From contig NC_133648.1 in NCBI RefSeq assembly GCF_009905375.1, positions 25,295,562 through 25,359,561 on the forward strand: a DNA stretch of 64,000 nt, written 5' to 3'. The notes below the pieces were generated by a model. That model was not told the DNA's origin. It saw only the letters and a list, made by a program, of their open reading frames with translations, and made no database searches. The stretch's first letter is position 1; every line of letters begins with the position of its first letter. Source of the stretch: Apium graveolens. Its lineage: Eukaryota; Streptophyta; Magnoliopsida; Apiales; Apiaceae. The position numbers and the translations under genes were made by a program. Of the stretch, positions 1-10,500 are shown piece by piece.

Positions 1-114
1 AGTTGCCTTTGTGGCTGAGGAGGAAAGTCCCAAAGTTGCTGCCTCAAAGAAAGGAAAGGGAAAAGCTCTCATCACAAAGTCTGATACTGAGTCATCAAGT
101 TCTGATAATGATGA
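1..114 (+). pseudogene. Sirevirus B gag, 5' fragment cut by A1
   Basis: Open in the frame starting at base 2. It encodes a Lys/Ser-rich stretch ending in an acidic Ser/Asp run, typical of the region just before the CCHC knuckles of copia gag. The reading stops at the A1 insertion at 115. If A1 and one copy of its 5-bp target duplication are ignored, the frame continues directly into 13,388 onward, which shows that the two pieces were one gene. The start of this gag and the 5' LTR of B lie left of the window. The fragment already carries two copies of the TCTGATA word typical of family B. Confidence 0.85.
110..114. repeat. Target-site duplication of A1, left copy
   Basis: GATGA immediately precedes the TGTTAG start of the A1 5' LTR. 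The same five bases follow the A1 3' LTR at 13,383-13,387. Five bases is the usual copia duplication length. Confidence 0.85.
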
Positions 115-184
115 TGTTAGGAATATGTGTATTAGTTTGATGATAAGTTAAACAAAACACTTAAGTAGAAATCTAGTGTTTGTA

Positions 185-575
185 GCCTCAACGGATAAGA
201 CCATTCTGGCTATCCATTGATGGAGTAGCTTTACTTAGAAATAAGTTTAGTATTGTAGCATATTTCAGTTTCTGTATTTAAGCTATAATTCTTAGATGAT
301 TGTGGGAAATTATAAGTCATGTTGACTACTAGTGGATATATAAATAGGAGGGCTAATTGTAAATATTTCATGCCTTGTAATTTTGTATAAGTGAAGTAGT
401 ATCAACTGATAAATTAAAGGCCTTCAACGGATGAGAAATAAAGCTTCAACGGATGTCTCTAAAGCTTCAACGGATAACATCCATCAATGGATGAGTGCAT
501 CAACGGATAAAGCCTCAACTGCTAATGCATCAATGGATAAAGCCATCAACGGATGAAAGCTTCAACGGATGCTCA
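185..575 (+). repeat. TCAACGGAT word array in A1 5' LTR
   Basis: One forward word and one degenerate reverse word lie near 190-220. About nine further forward copies run from about 424 to 570, spaced mostly 15-21 bases. Several copies read TCAATGGAT, the change expected from deamination of a methylated CpG. The core AACGG is the pentamer of plant MYB3R/MSA sites (established knowledge). Binding here is inference. Confidence 0.85.
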
Positions 576-824
576 GTTCAATAGCAGTTGACAGTGACAA
601 TTCATAAGCTGACAGAGGCACATGGGTTGACAGAGACAATTAGAATATGGTAGCCTCTTGGAGGAATCAAGAAAATGCAGCATTTCCATTCTGGTGCAAA
701 CAAGGAAGTATTCAAAGATTCACAGATTATCCTAGATTGCATTGGATAGAGAAATGAAGAAGAAACATGTGAAGAATCTTTTTAATTGTATTTGTACTTT
801 TGTCTTCACTTGTAAACTTGGTGA

Positions 825-832
825 TATATAAA
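825..832 (+). promoter_or_regulatory. LTR TATA box of A1
   Basis: TATATAAA lies about 360 bases before the LTR end, the usual U3/R position. The same box is present in the other three A LTRs, and a similar TATATAAA is in the B LTR. It is probably the transcription start region of the element. Confidence 0.6.
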
Positions 833-1190
833 CCAAGTTGCATCTAGTAATTAGATGGTGAATTTTCCAGAGCTGTTTAGAAAAACATAGAGAGAAAATC
901 ATCTAGTTTGTACTAGGACGTAGCTGTGATCAATTCTTTTGAATCACAGATTTTCTGAAATACACATCTTTGGTGGAACAACAAATCCACCAGAAAAGTT
1001 TTTAAAGCCTTTGTGTTCTTTACATTTGTGTTTTGAATATATATCTGTCTGCACCTACCCAAAGCAATTCACACACAACTGTTCATCAAAACACTTAGCC
1101 TTTGAAACTGCTCAAAACTTAAAAAAGTTTTGAGATTTACATTCAACCCCCTTCTGTAAATCTCATTGTTAGTTAGTTGGGAATAACAAT

Positions 1191-1202
1191 TGGTATTAGA
1201 GC
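1191..1202 (+). other. A1 primer binding site (tRNA-iMet)
   Basis: TGGTATTAGAGC lies two bases inside the 5' LTR. A2 has the canonical TGGTATCAGAGC, complementary to the 3' end of plant initiator tRNA-Met. The A1 copy therefore has one C->T change in the primer site. Confidence 0.85.
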
Positions 1203-1248
1203 AAGCTCTTAACTTACAAAGAGTTTAAAGATCTATTCTACTAACATA

Positions 1249-3662
1249 ATGAGTAAGAAGGATATTGGTGTAAAGATTCCAATCCTGTAAAGAGATAATT
1301 ATCATCACTGGAAAGTGAAGATGCATCTAAATCTTCTCTCTCAAGATGAAAGCTACATCAACTGCATAAAAATGGTCCTCATATCCCTCACAAGGTAGCC
1401 ACAGCTGCAACTGCCACAGTCGCTATTAGACAGTCTATTCCCAAGCCAAAAGCAGAATGGACTGATGAAGATATTGAAGAGGTTCACAAGGACAAGAAAG
1501 CCATGAACATTCTGTTTAATGGCCTAGATCAAGATATGTTTGATAATGGCATTAACAGCCAAACTGCTAAGGAAATTTGGGATACTGTGCAACTTATCTG
1601 TGAAGGTACTGAACAATTCAGAGAAAACAAAATGCAGCTTCTCATGCAACAGTATGAATACTTTCATTTTGAAGAAGGAGAATCACTGAATGATACCTTC
1701 AATAGATTTCAGAAACTGTTGAATATATTGAAGCTGTATGGCAGAGTGTACCAAGTCAAGGATTCCAACTTAAAATTTCTGAGGTCTCTAACAAAGGAAT
1801 GGAAGCTTATGACTGTTTTACTAAGGAATTCTCAAGATTATAAGGACTTCACACTTGAAAGATTATATGGAATTTTGAAGACCTATAAACTTGAGATGGA
1901 GCAAGATGAGCTGTTGGAAAAGGGAAAGAGAAAAGGTGGATCAGTTGCACTTGTAGCTGACAATGAGAAGACTGAAGCCAGGAATAAAGAAAAGACAATG
2001 CCAAGTCTCAAAATTGGCGCAAGCAAATCAGAATCAAGCAAAGGAAAGGAGCAAGTAGCTGAGGTTGAAGATAGTTCCAATCAAGATGACTCTGATGATG
2101 TTGATGAACATCTGGCTTTTCTGTCCAGGCGGTTTGCAAAGATGAAATTCAAGAAAAATGCTAGATTCACTAAGCCAAACAAGAACATGGTGGACAAATC
2201 TAAGTTCAAATGTTATAACTGTGGCATAAGTGGATACTTTGCAAATGAGTGTAGAAAGCCAACCTCTGATAAGAAGAAATTTGAGCAAGTTGATTACAAA
2301 AAGAAATATTTCGATTTTCTCAAACAAAAGGAAAGAGCCTTTTCTGACTCAGGATTACTGGGCAGCGGATGGAGCCAATGAAGATGATGATATGGAATAT
2401 GTCAACCTAGCCCTGATGGCTAATTTTGATGAAAATGAAACTAGTTCATCAAGCAACCAGGTAATTACTAATGACCTCTCTCAGCTTTCTAAGATTGAAT
2501 GCAATGAAGCTATAAATGATATATCCAATGAATTATATCATTTGCGTGTTTCCTTTAAATCACTAGCTAAAGAAAACACAAGAATTAAAGAAAATAATTT
2601 GTTTTTAAGTGATAGGAATGCTGTGTTAGAGGGTAAGGTAATTGAGCTTGAAAAGATTAAAATCAAATGCTTATCTGTTGAGAGTGAACTAGAAGAATCT
2701 GCTAAGAAAGTAGAAATTCTTTCTAAACAATTAGAACGTGAACAAGATGTAATCAAGGCCTGGAAAACATCTAGGGATGTTAGTGCTCAGATTGTCAAGG
2801 TTCAGGGAATTGAATCACTCTGTGAGAATGCCTGGAAGAAAAACAAAAAGGAAGTAGAATTAATTGATGGATTATCAACGGATGTGGAATCAACGGATGA
2901 TGAAAGTTATCTGTTGAAGGAAGAACAGGAGCATCCGTTGAAGGCTCATCAATTGAAACAGGAAAGTGATTCTAAAAAGAACAATTTGAAAAATCTCAAT
3001 TAGAAGTTTGGTTCAACTTCCAAAACTTTGTCAAAGAAGAAGGTAGTACATCCAAAGATGCCAGTAAGGTGAATATAGGACACATGACTTTAGATCAGTT
3101 GAAAAATAGGCTAAAGATGGTTGAGGATAAAAAAGAAACTAAAAGGAAATCTAACAGAAATGGGAAGGTAGGGATTAACAAACACAACAATTACACACCT
3201 GATAAGTATGCTCCTAGAAAAAGTTGTGTGCATTGTAAAAGTGTTAATCATCTATCTGCTAACTGCAAGTCTGTTAAGAATGCTCCCATGCCTTTAACTC
3301 CTTCCATGCCTAACATGTCTATGTCACCTCTACATGCTATGCCTGTTATGTCTCAACAGAATCCTCATGCACATTTTACAAACATGCCATATGTTAATAA
3401 TCCTTATTTTGCTGCATTCAGTATGCCTCAAATGCCATACAACATGCCTATGTGGAATAATGTATTTGCACAATCCATGCCTTATCAAATTCAACCAAAT
3501 GTGCTAAATGATTCTGTGACTAACCCTACACTTCAACCAACTACATTTGAAACCAAGGTTGACCCAAAGTTACCTAAGTCAAAAGATACAGGAGGTATGA
3601 AGTCTAGGAAAAAGACTAACAAGGTTGGACCCAAGGAAACTTGGGTACCAAAATCAACTTGA
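1249..3662 (+). pseudogene. A1 gag (broken)
   Basis: Nucleocapsid precursor of the Sirevirus. The ATG at 1249 starts a copia gag N-terminus. The UBN2-type capsid region lies near 1,450-1,900, followed by a charged linker and one CCHC knuckle (about 2,213-2,255) whose histidine is changed to tyrosine (CYNCGISGYFANEC). A heptad-like coiled coil spans about 2,560-2,800, and a second CxxC knuckle (CVHCKSVNHLSANC) lies near 3,225-3,266. A Met/Pro-rich tail ends at TGA 3660-3662. Compared with A2 there is an in-frame TAA near 1,286, a 1-base loss near 1,370, a 1-base gain near 2,340, TAG at 3001-3003 and a further 1-base loss near 3,025. The coding part at 2,875-2,945 contains three TCAACGGAT words in both orientations. 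Confidence 0.9.
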
Positions 3663-3682
3663 TTTGACTTTGTTGTGTGCAG
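3645..3682 (+). other. gag-pol junction with intron-like borders (A1)
   Basis: Gag ends in a TGA shortly after the motif ETWVPKST. Pol resumes after a pyrimidine/T-rich run ending in GTGTGCAG|GG, a good 3' splice-acceptor match. A GT at 3645 falls on a gag codon boundary and the G after CAG at 3683 falls on a pol codon boundary, so removing 38 bases would fuse the frames. A2 has the same borders with 37 bases, and B has 39. Such an intron would be far below the usual plant minimum, so the real donor may lie further upstream, or pol may be reached by recoding. Confidence 0.4.
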
Positions 3683-6600
3683 GGAAAAAGAATGAATCTA
3701 TGGTACTTGAACAGTGGTTGTTCAAGGCACATGACATGAGATTTCACCCTGCTCACAGAGTTCAAGGAGAGAGCTGGCCCTAGCATAACCTTTGGAGATG
3801 ACAACAAAGGGTTCACTATGGGATATGGCCTGATTTCAAAAGAAAATGTCATCATTGATGAAGTTGCATTAGTTGATGGTTTCAAACACAATCTATTGAG
3901 CACCAGTCAACTATGTGACAGAGGGAATACTGTTTCCTTCAATTCTGAAGCCTGTGTTGTCACAAGTAAGAAGGACAATAAAGTGGTTCTAACTGGAGTT
4001 AGAAAAGGGAATGTGTACTTGGCTGACTTCAACTCTACAGATGCAGAATCAATTACTTGTCTTTTCAGCAAAGCAAGTCCAGATGAAAGTTGGTTATGGC
4101 ACAAGAAGCTGTCCCATTTAAATTTCAAGATAATGAATGATCTAGTAAAAAAGGACTTAGTTAGAGGAATGCCTCTAGTGGAATTCTCAAGGGATGGACT
4201 GTGTGATGCTTGTCAGAAAGGAAAGCAAAAGAGAACATCATTTAGTAAGAAGCTTGAATCAGCAATTGAAGAACCATTACAACTGCTACACATGGATCTT
4301 TTTGGACCAGTTAATGTATTATCAATTTCAAGGAAAAATATTGCCTAGTGATTGTTGATGACTTCTCTAAGTTTTCATAGACCTACTTTCTTGGATTAAA
4401 GGATGAAGCTAGTAAAATCATTATCAATCACATCAAACAAGTCAACAATTATCCAGATTTCAATGTAAGGAATATCAGGAGTGACAATGGAACTGAGTTC
4501 AGAAATTCTATGATGAGGTTGTTCTGTGAAGAAAATGGGATCATGCATCAGTTCTCAGCTCCAAGGACTCCACAACAAAATGGTGTGGTGGAAAGGAAGA
4601 ACAGATCACTAATTGAAGCTGCAAGAACAATGCTTGAAGAGTCAAAACTCCCAACATATTTTTGGGCTGAGGCTGTTAACTGTGCATGTTACACTCAGAA
4701 TATTTCTCTAATCAATCAGGCAAAAGGCATGACTCTCTATCAATTGTTCAAGAGAAGAAAACCAACTTTAAACTTTCTTCATGTCTTTGGTTGAAAATGC
4801 TACATTCTAAGGAACAACCTAATCACAAAGGGAAGTTCGATGCAAAGGCTGATGAAGGAATATTTGTTGGTTATTCTGTTGGAAAATCATATAGGATCTA
4901 CAATCTAAGAACTAACATTGTTATAGAATCTGTGCAAGTTATGTTTGATGATAAAAAGATTGATGGAATAACAGACGAGGGACATCATGAAGGACTCAAA
5001 TTTGACAACATTAAGATATATTGTGATGATAGTGAAGATGAGAATGATGGAGAAGGCACCTCGAAAAGAATTCAAAATCTGCCTTTGGATAATGCACAAA
5101 ATGCTGCATCAGTTGAAAGTCATAATTCAGCATCTGTTGATAGAAATAATGCAGCATCCGTTGAAAGACAAAGTGCATCATCCGTTGAAGTACATAATGA
5201 AGCATCCATTGATCATAGTCTATCAACGGATAATCAATTCACTTCATCAGTTGATAGAACTCCCAGCTCCTTTCAAAGGATCAGTAACTCATGGGGAGTT
5301 TCAACCAATCAACACTCTATCTCACATCATGACAATACTGAGGCAACCTCATCTAGAGCTAATCTACCACCTCAAAGGAAATGGACCAAGAATCATCCTT
5401 TTGAATTGATCATTGGTGATGCAACATCTAAGGTGCAGACTAGAAGGGCTACTCAAGATGAATGTCTATACAGTAGTTTTCTATCACGAGAGGAACCTAA
5501 GAGAGTGGAAGAAGCTCTATTGGATCCATATTGGATTTTAGCAATGCAAGAGGAGCTAAACCAATTTGAGAGGAACAAGGTATGGAAGCTGGTACCCAAG
5601 CCAAAGAACAAGAGCTCTATTGACACAAAATGGGTATTCAGGAACAAGATGGATGAAAATGGCATTGTCATAAGGAATAAAGCCAGATTGGTTGCCAAGG
5701 GCTATTCTCAACAAGAGGTAATAGATTTTTGATGAGACATTTGCTCCAGTTGCAAGACTTGAAGCCATCAGAATCTTTCTAGCCTATGCAGCCCATGCCA
5801 ATTTCAAAGTCTATCAAATGGATGTCAAGAGTGCTTTTCTGAATGGAGAATTGGAGGAAGAAGTTTATGTAAGCCAACCTCCAGGATTTGAAGATCCAAA
5901 TTTTCCAGACTATGTGTATTATCTGTTGAAAGCACTCTATGGACTAAAGCAAGCACCTAGATCCTGGTATGAGACTTTGTCAAAATTTCTTCTAGATAAT
6001 TACTTCACAAGAGGTACTGTTGACAAAACTCTTTTCTTTAGAAATATTAATGGCTCTACAATACTTGTTCAAATCTATGTAGATGATATTATATTTGGTT
6101 CTACAGATGATAAGCTTTGTAAAAAGTTTGCTAACTTAATGCAAAGTAAATATGAAATGAGCATGATGGGAGAGCTAACTTATTTTCTTGGTTTACAAGT
6201 TAAACAAGTTAGTGGTGGAATTTTCACTAGTCAAACTAAATATATTTATGATCTTTTAAAGAAGTTTGACTTAATGGATTGTTCATCTGCAAAAACTCCT
6301 ATGACCACTGCCACCAAGCTTGAATTAAAAAAGGCTGAAAAGTCTGTGGACATTACAAGTTATAGAGGCATGGTTGGCTCACTTCTATATTTAACTGCTA
6401 GTAGACCTGATATAATGTTTTCTACATGTCTCTGTGCTAGATTTCAAGATGATCCTAAAGAATCTCACTTAGTGGCTATTAAAAGAATATTCAGATATCT
6501 CAAAGGGACACCAAATCTAGGAATATGGTACCCTAGAGAGTCTGGTTTTGATCTAATTGGCTACTCAGATGCAGATTATGCAGGTTGCAAAATAGACAGG

Positions 6601-7020
6601 AAAAGTACAACTGGCACCTGTCAATTTCTAGGGAATAAGCTTGTGTCATGGTTCAGCAAGAAGCAAAATTCTGTTTCTACATCAACAGCTGAAGCTGAGT
6701 ACATTGCTGCTGGTAGTTGCTGTGTACAGATACTATGGATGAGGAATCAACTATTTGACTACGGGCTAACTGTTGACAAAATTCCTATATTCTGTGACAA
6801 CACAAGTGCCATTGCCATTACTGAAAATCTAGTGCAGCACTCAAGAACCAAGCACATTGACATCAAGTACCACTTCATAAGGGAACATGTGATGAATGGT
6901 AAAATGGAACTTCATTTTGTTCCAAGTGAAAAGCAGATTGCAGACATATTTACCAAGCCACTTGATGAATCAACATTCACAAGATTAGTAAGTGAGCTAG
7001 GTATGCTTAATTATTCATAA
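3683..7020 (+). pseudogene. A1 pol: protease-integrase-RT-RNase H (broken)
   Basis: Copia-order polyprotein. The protease motif at 3710 reads NSG instead of DSG, so the catalytic Asp is lost. GAG-pre-integrase HHCC lies near 4,090-4,230. The integrase DDE residues are visible (HMDLFGP, RSDNGTEF, NGVVERKN). A Ser-rich linker at about 5,100-5,350 follows. RT runs from about 5,500 with YVDDIIFGS near 6,080, and RNase H carries [15 protein letters not shown] and CDNTSA. The last 400 codons (5,818-7,020) are intact. Breaks are TGA 3737, a 1-base loss near 4,335, Trp->TAG at 4378, Cys->TGA at 4792, a 1-base loss near 4,815 and a 1-base gain near 5,727. YFLGLQVKQ and MSMMGEL motifs place it in the SIRE/Maximus lineage. 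Confidence 0.93.
5105..5235 (+). repeat. Word array in the A1 integrase-RT linker
   Basis: About six copies of ATCCGTTGA or one-base variants (mostly reverse orientation, encoding Ser-Val-Glu) and one forward TATCAACGGAT at 5,220 lie within the coding linker between integrase and RT. The protein repeat differs from that in gag or ORF3, while the DNA word is the same. Confidence 0.8.
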
Positions 7021-7576
7021 ATTCATGTCCTTATTATAATTTGTTTTGAAGCCTGAAATGAATTTGTTGCAAGAACAAAGTTGGCTTTAAGTAAAGTTTA
7101 TTCTATCAATGGATATTCCCTATCCGTTGAAAGCCAAAATTGTTCTATCAACGGATGTTCACTATCCGTTGAAAGGCAAATACATTTCTGGTAATTTTAT
7201 CCTTCAACGGATAAAACTGTGTTAATCTTCAATGAATAACTATTTACCTCATCCTTTGAAGTGTCACATCAGTTGTTTTAAGTAAGTCACAACCGTTGAT
7301 TCTTTTACTTAACCGTTGATACATATATATATACATAGTCGTATGTATTTGTATTAAAGGCAGTTTTTGGAATTTATACATTTTTCTTTATTCTCAAACG
7401 GCTATAATTTACTTAAAAATATTGATTAATCATTCTCCTTACGTTTTAATTTGAGAAAGTATAAAAGCCCTTGAATTTTTATTCTCACTTTACGCTTTCT
7501 TGCAATTTTTCAAAAGCTTTTACTCTCTTTCTCTCCCAAAACTCTCAACTTTTCTCTGCAACCTCTACCCACTACA
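7021..7576 (+). promoter_or_regulatory. A1 pol-ORF3 spacer with hairpins and TATA box
   Basis: 556 bases without a gene. Two inverted word pairs, 7,106-7,130 and 7,148-7,172, each have 9-base arms and exactly 7 bases between them. Further single words lie to about 7,325. GTATAAAAG at 7,459-7,467 is followed by a C/T-rich leader (about 7,490-7,570) and the ORF3 ATG at 7577. The same elements are at the same spacing in A2. This looks like an internal promoter for ORF3; transcription is not shown by sequence alone. Confidence 0.6.
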
Positions 7577-10500
7577 ATGGCACCAGTAGTAAAGATAATG
7601 TCCCAGTCTGGATTTGTCTATGAGAAAAACAATTTCATAGCTTTGGTGGAAAAGAATGAAGCCCACTCAGATTATCACAAGATGATGGACTTCATCAAAA
7701 ACTGCAAACTAAGCTATGCAATGCTGGAAGCCCCAACTATTTACTGTGAGGTAATTGAGGAGATTTGGACAACTGCAGAGTTCAACCCCACTGATATGAC
7801 CATCTCTTTCACTCTCAAAGGTAAAGATTATTGTATTAATTGTGATGATATACAGTCCTGTTTCAAACTACCTGAGAACAATGCCATGACACCACACACT
7901 GATAATGATGTATCTAGCATGTTAGATTCCATAGGCTATTCTTTTGATTCTGCTAGTTTAGGGAGTATTAGAAGAAAAGGCCTTAGGAAAGAATGGAGTT
8001 TTCTTGGTGATGCCTTTATCAAGGTTTTCACTGGGAAAATTAGCAATTTTGATGCAATAACTTCATCTCTAGTTAATATGCTCTATATGCTAGTTTCTGA
8101 TAGGTATTTTAATTTTAGCAACTATGTCATGCTAGAATTGGGTACCAGGTTAGGTAACAAAGCTAATAGACCTCATAACATCTACTATGCTAGATTCTTT
8201 ATGTTATTGGCTAACCATGTTGCTGAAGTTTTGGTCATAACCAATGAGAGTAATAAACTCAAATGCTGGGCACAAGAGAAAAGGGTCCTTGCAGACCTTT
8301 TGAGAATTAACCTCAACAATCAGGTGCCATTGGTATATTTACCAATAATGAATGCATCTCAGGTAAGTGAGGTAAATACTTCTTCAACTCCTACTACTTC
8401 AAACCCCATTATTTATTTGCCTTCAAGTGTGGCCATGGAATCTGTGTCCTTGTCCCAACAGATTCCTACCAAAGCCACCAAACCTAAAGTTTCAAGACCA
8501 AAGTCAAAGAAAGCCACCTCTGTTGTTTCTCCAAAGACAACAGTTGTAACAACTACCATAAACCCTGAGGGGAGTGAACAGGGTATGAGTGGTGAGGGGA
8601 GGGGTGAACATCAAGAAACCCCCCAGGATAAGGTAGGAGAGGTGAGTCGTACCCCAGCTAGCCAAGCCACAGTTTCTCAAAAGACTGTAGTGGTTGAAAA
8701 GGATTCAAACTCATCCCTAGTTGCATCCTCCCAAAAGGGTGCAGCTATTGAAAATAGTCCCCAACCAGGGACACAGAACAAAAGAGGGAGGGAAACTGAA
8801 GCCACACACTCACCTGTAAAAGCCTTTTCAAGAAGAAAGAGGATCAAAACCTTAGTCTCCACACAGGGTGCACACACTGCACAGATACACCCACCTGTAT
8901 CTATGCCTTCTCAAATTCAGCTTGATGTGACTCCAACAAATGTGGAGTCACAATCCCATTCTCTCAAAATTGACACACATCAATCACCAAATTCTCCATC
9001 ACCATCTCTGGATGTGGACATGATATTCACATCAATTCCTGATTCTCCCTCTTTACAACTCAGGGAGGAGCCCCACTCAAATACTGGTGATCATCATCTT
9101 TTAGATGATTTGTTGGATCATAAGCCAATTCTTTCAGATTTGGTTGAAGAATCTATGTCACCAAAATTAAAATCAATCCACACATATTCAACAATCATGT
9201 TACTTTCAATTTCTACTTCTTTTCCTTCTTCAACAGATATTCCTCATTCGTTGACAAGTGGTTGTTCTTCGACGGATAAGCTTAACAGCAGTTATCCGTT
9301 GATATCATCAGTTCCTACTTTAACGGATCCTCCCTATCCGTTGATAGTCTCTACACAAATAGCTGAATCAATTCCAAGTGTAGAAGACATGGTTACTGTA
9401 CAATCACTTCTAGGTTTGAGGGAAGGGAGTGAAAGTTTGAGTGAGAGGCTGGGTTGCTCCCAGGCAAAAGGAGAGCTTGAGAGTCTAAATATGCATGCTA
9501 TTTCTTCCAGCATGGCAAAAGAAAGTGAGAGGAGTGCCATCTTAGTAGGTGAGGGTGAGGGTGTGAGGAGTGTGAGCCAGGGGGAGCCCCTGATGCAAGA
9601 AAAGAGAGAAATTGAGAGAAAAGCAGGTACATAAGGTATAAGGGTGGATCCAGCCATTGCTAATGAGTCAATGATTGTGGATGATGCTAAAAAGGAAAGA
9701 CAATTTTAGCAACATTACAAGGCTATAATTGATAACATTTCCTTGCATGCTGACACTTTTACTCATCCTGTGTCAGCCTATCAATTGTTGGCTACTCAGG
9801 GCAATGAGGCGGCAGAAAAGACTTTAAACCTAGTGCATACTTCAGAATCTCTACAAAGGGATAAAGCTGCTGTCAACTTGATGCCTTCTACAGCTGGTGA
9901 GCCATCTGTAGAATTTGGAGTAAATTCTAACGATGATGACTCTGTTTCATTTTGTGGAAGCATGAACTTAGGGGGAGATGAAGGCCCAAGTTCTATTCCA
10001 GATTTACCTGAATGGGCATTGACAAAGGAGTCAACACCAGGACAATTCAATGTCTCCTTAGTCAAACAAATCCTGTCAATCCAAAGAGCCATTCAAAACA
10101 CCTCCAATGCTGGTACCAAGGCTCTTCTTCAAGCCCACCTAGATTCTCTACATCTCATGAAGCTACAACAATTAAGGCAGAATCTGAGTGTGGATGAGCT
10201 CAAGAAGGGTATAGCTGACTTAAAGTCCTACAATTCTGAGAAGCTGGATTCAGTCATGCCCTATGGTACCATGCAAGACTTGTTACTGAGACTAAGAAGA
10301 GAATCAGATGCTGAAAAGAGGCTGGCCAAGTTGGAGGACAGAGTTCATATCATTGAAAACTCTATGGTCACCATTCTTCAAAATCAACAGTCTCAGACAA
10401 GTCTACTCATGCAATTGGCTAAAGCACAAGGCTTGACTCCTCTCCTTGATGATAAAAAAAGGGGGAGAATAAAGAAGGGGGAGGGGAGCCATCTACAAAC

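Larger units (their letters stand above)
115..1188 (+). repeat. A1 5' LTR
   Basis: It begins TGTTAGGAATATG and ends GGGAATAACA, a short inverted terminal match (TGTTA/TAACA) with TG..CA ends. It matches 12,308-13,382. It contains a dense TCAACGGAT array (about 424-570), a TATA box (825-832) and a downstream pyrimidine-rich end. A 64-codon ORF (939-1133) recurs in all four A LTRs, but only because the LTRs are copies of one another. Confidence 0.93.

Noticed and set aside
424..570. Regularly spaced short repeats resembling a CRISPR array
   Set aside because: The repeats are 9-11 bases with 5-7 base gaps, degenerate, within a plant LTR, and without cas genes.
939..1133. 64-codon ORF (MNHRFSEI...) present in all four A LTRs at 939, 13,132, 31,539 and 43,689
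   Set aside because: Its recurrence is explained by the LTRs being copies of one sequence. It lies after the TATA box in the R/U5 region, has no family similarity I recognise, and its sequence drifts between copies without sign of constraint.
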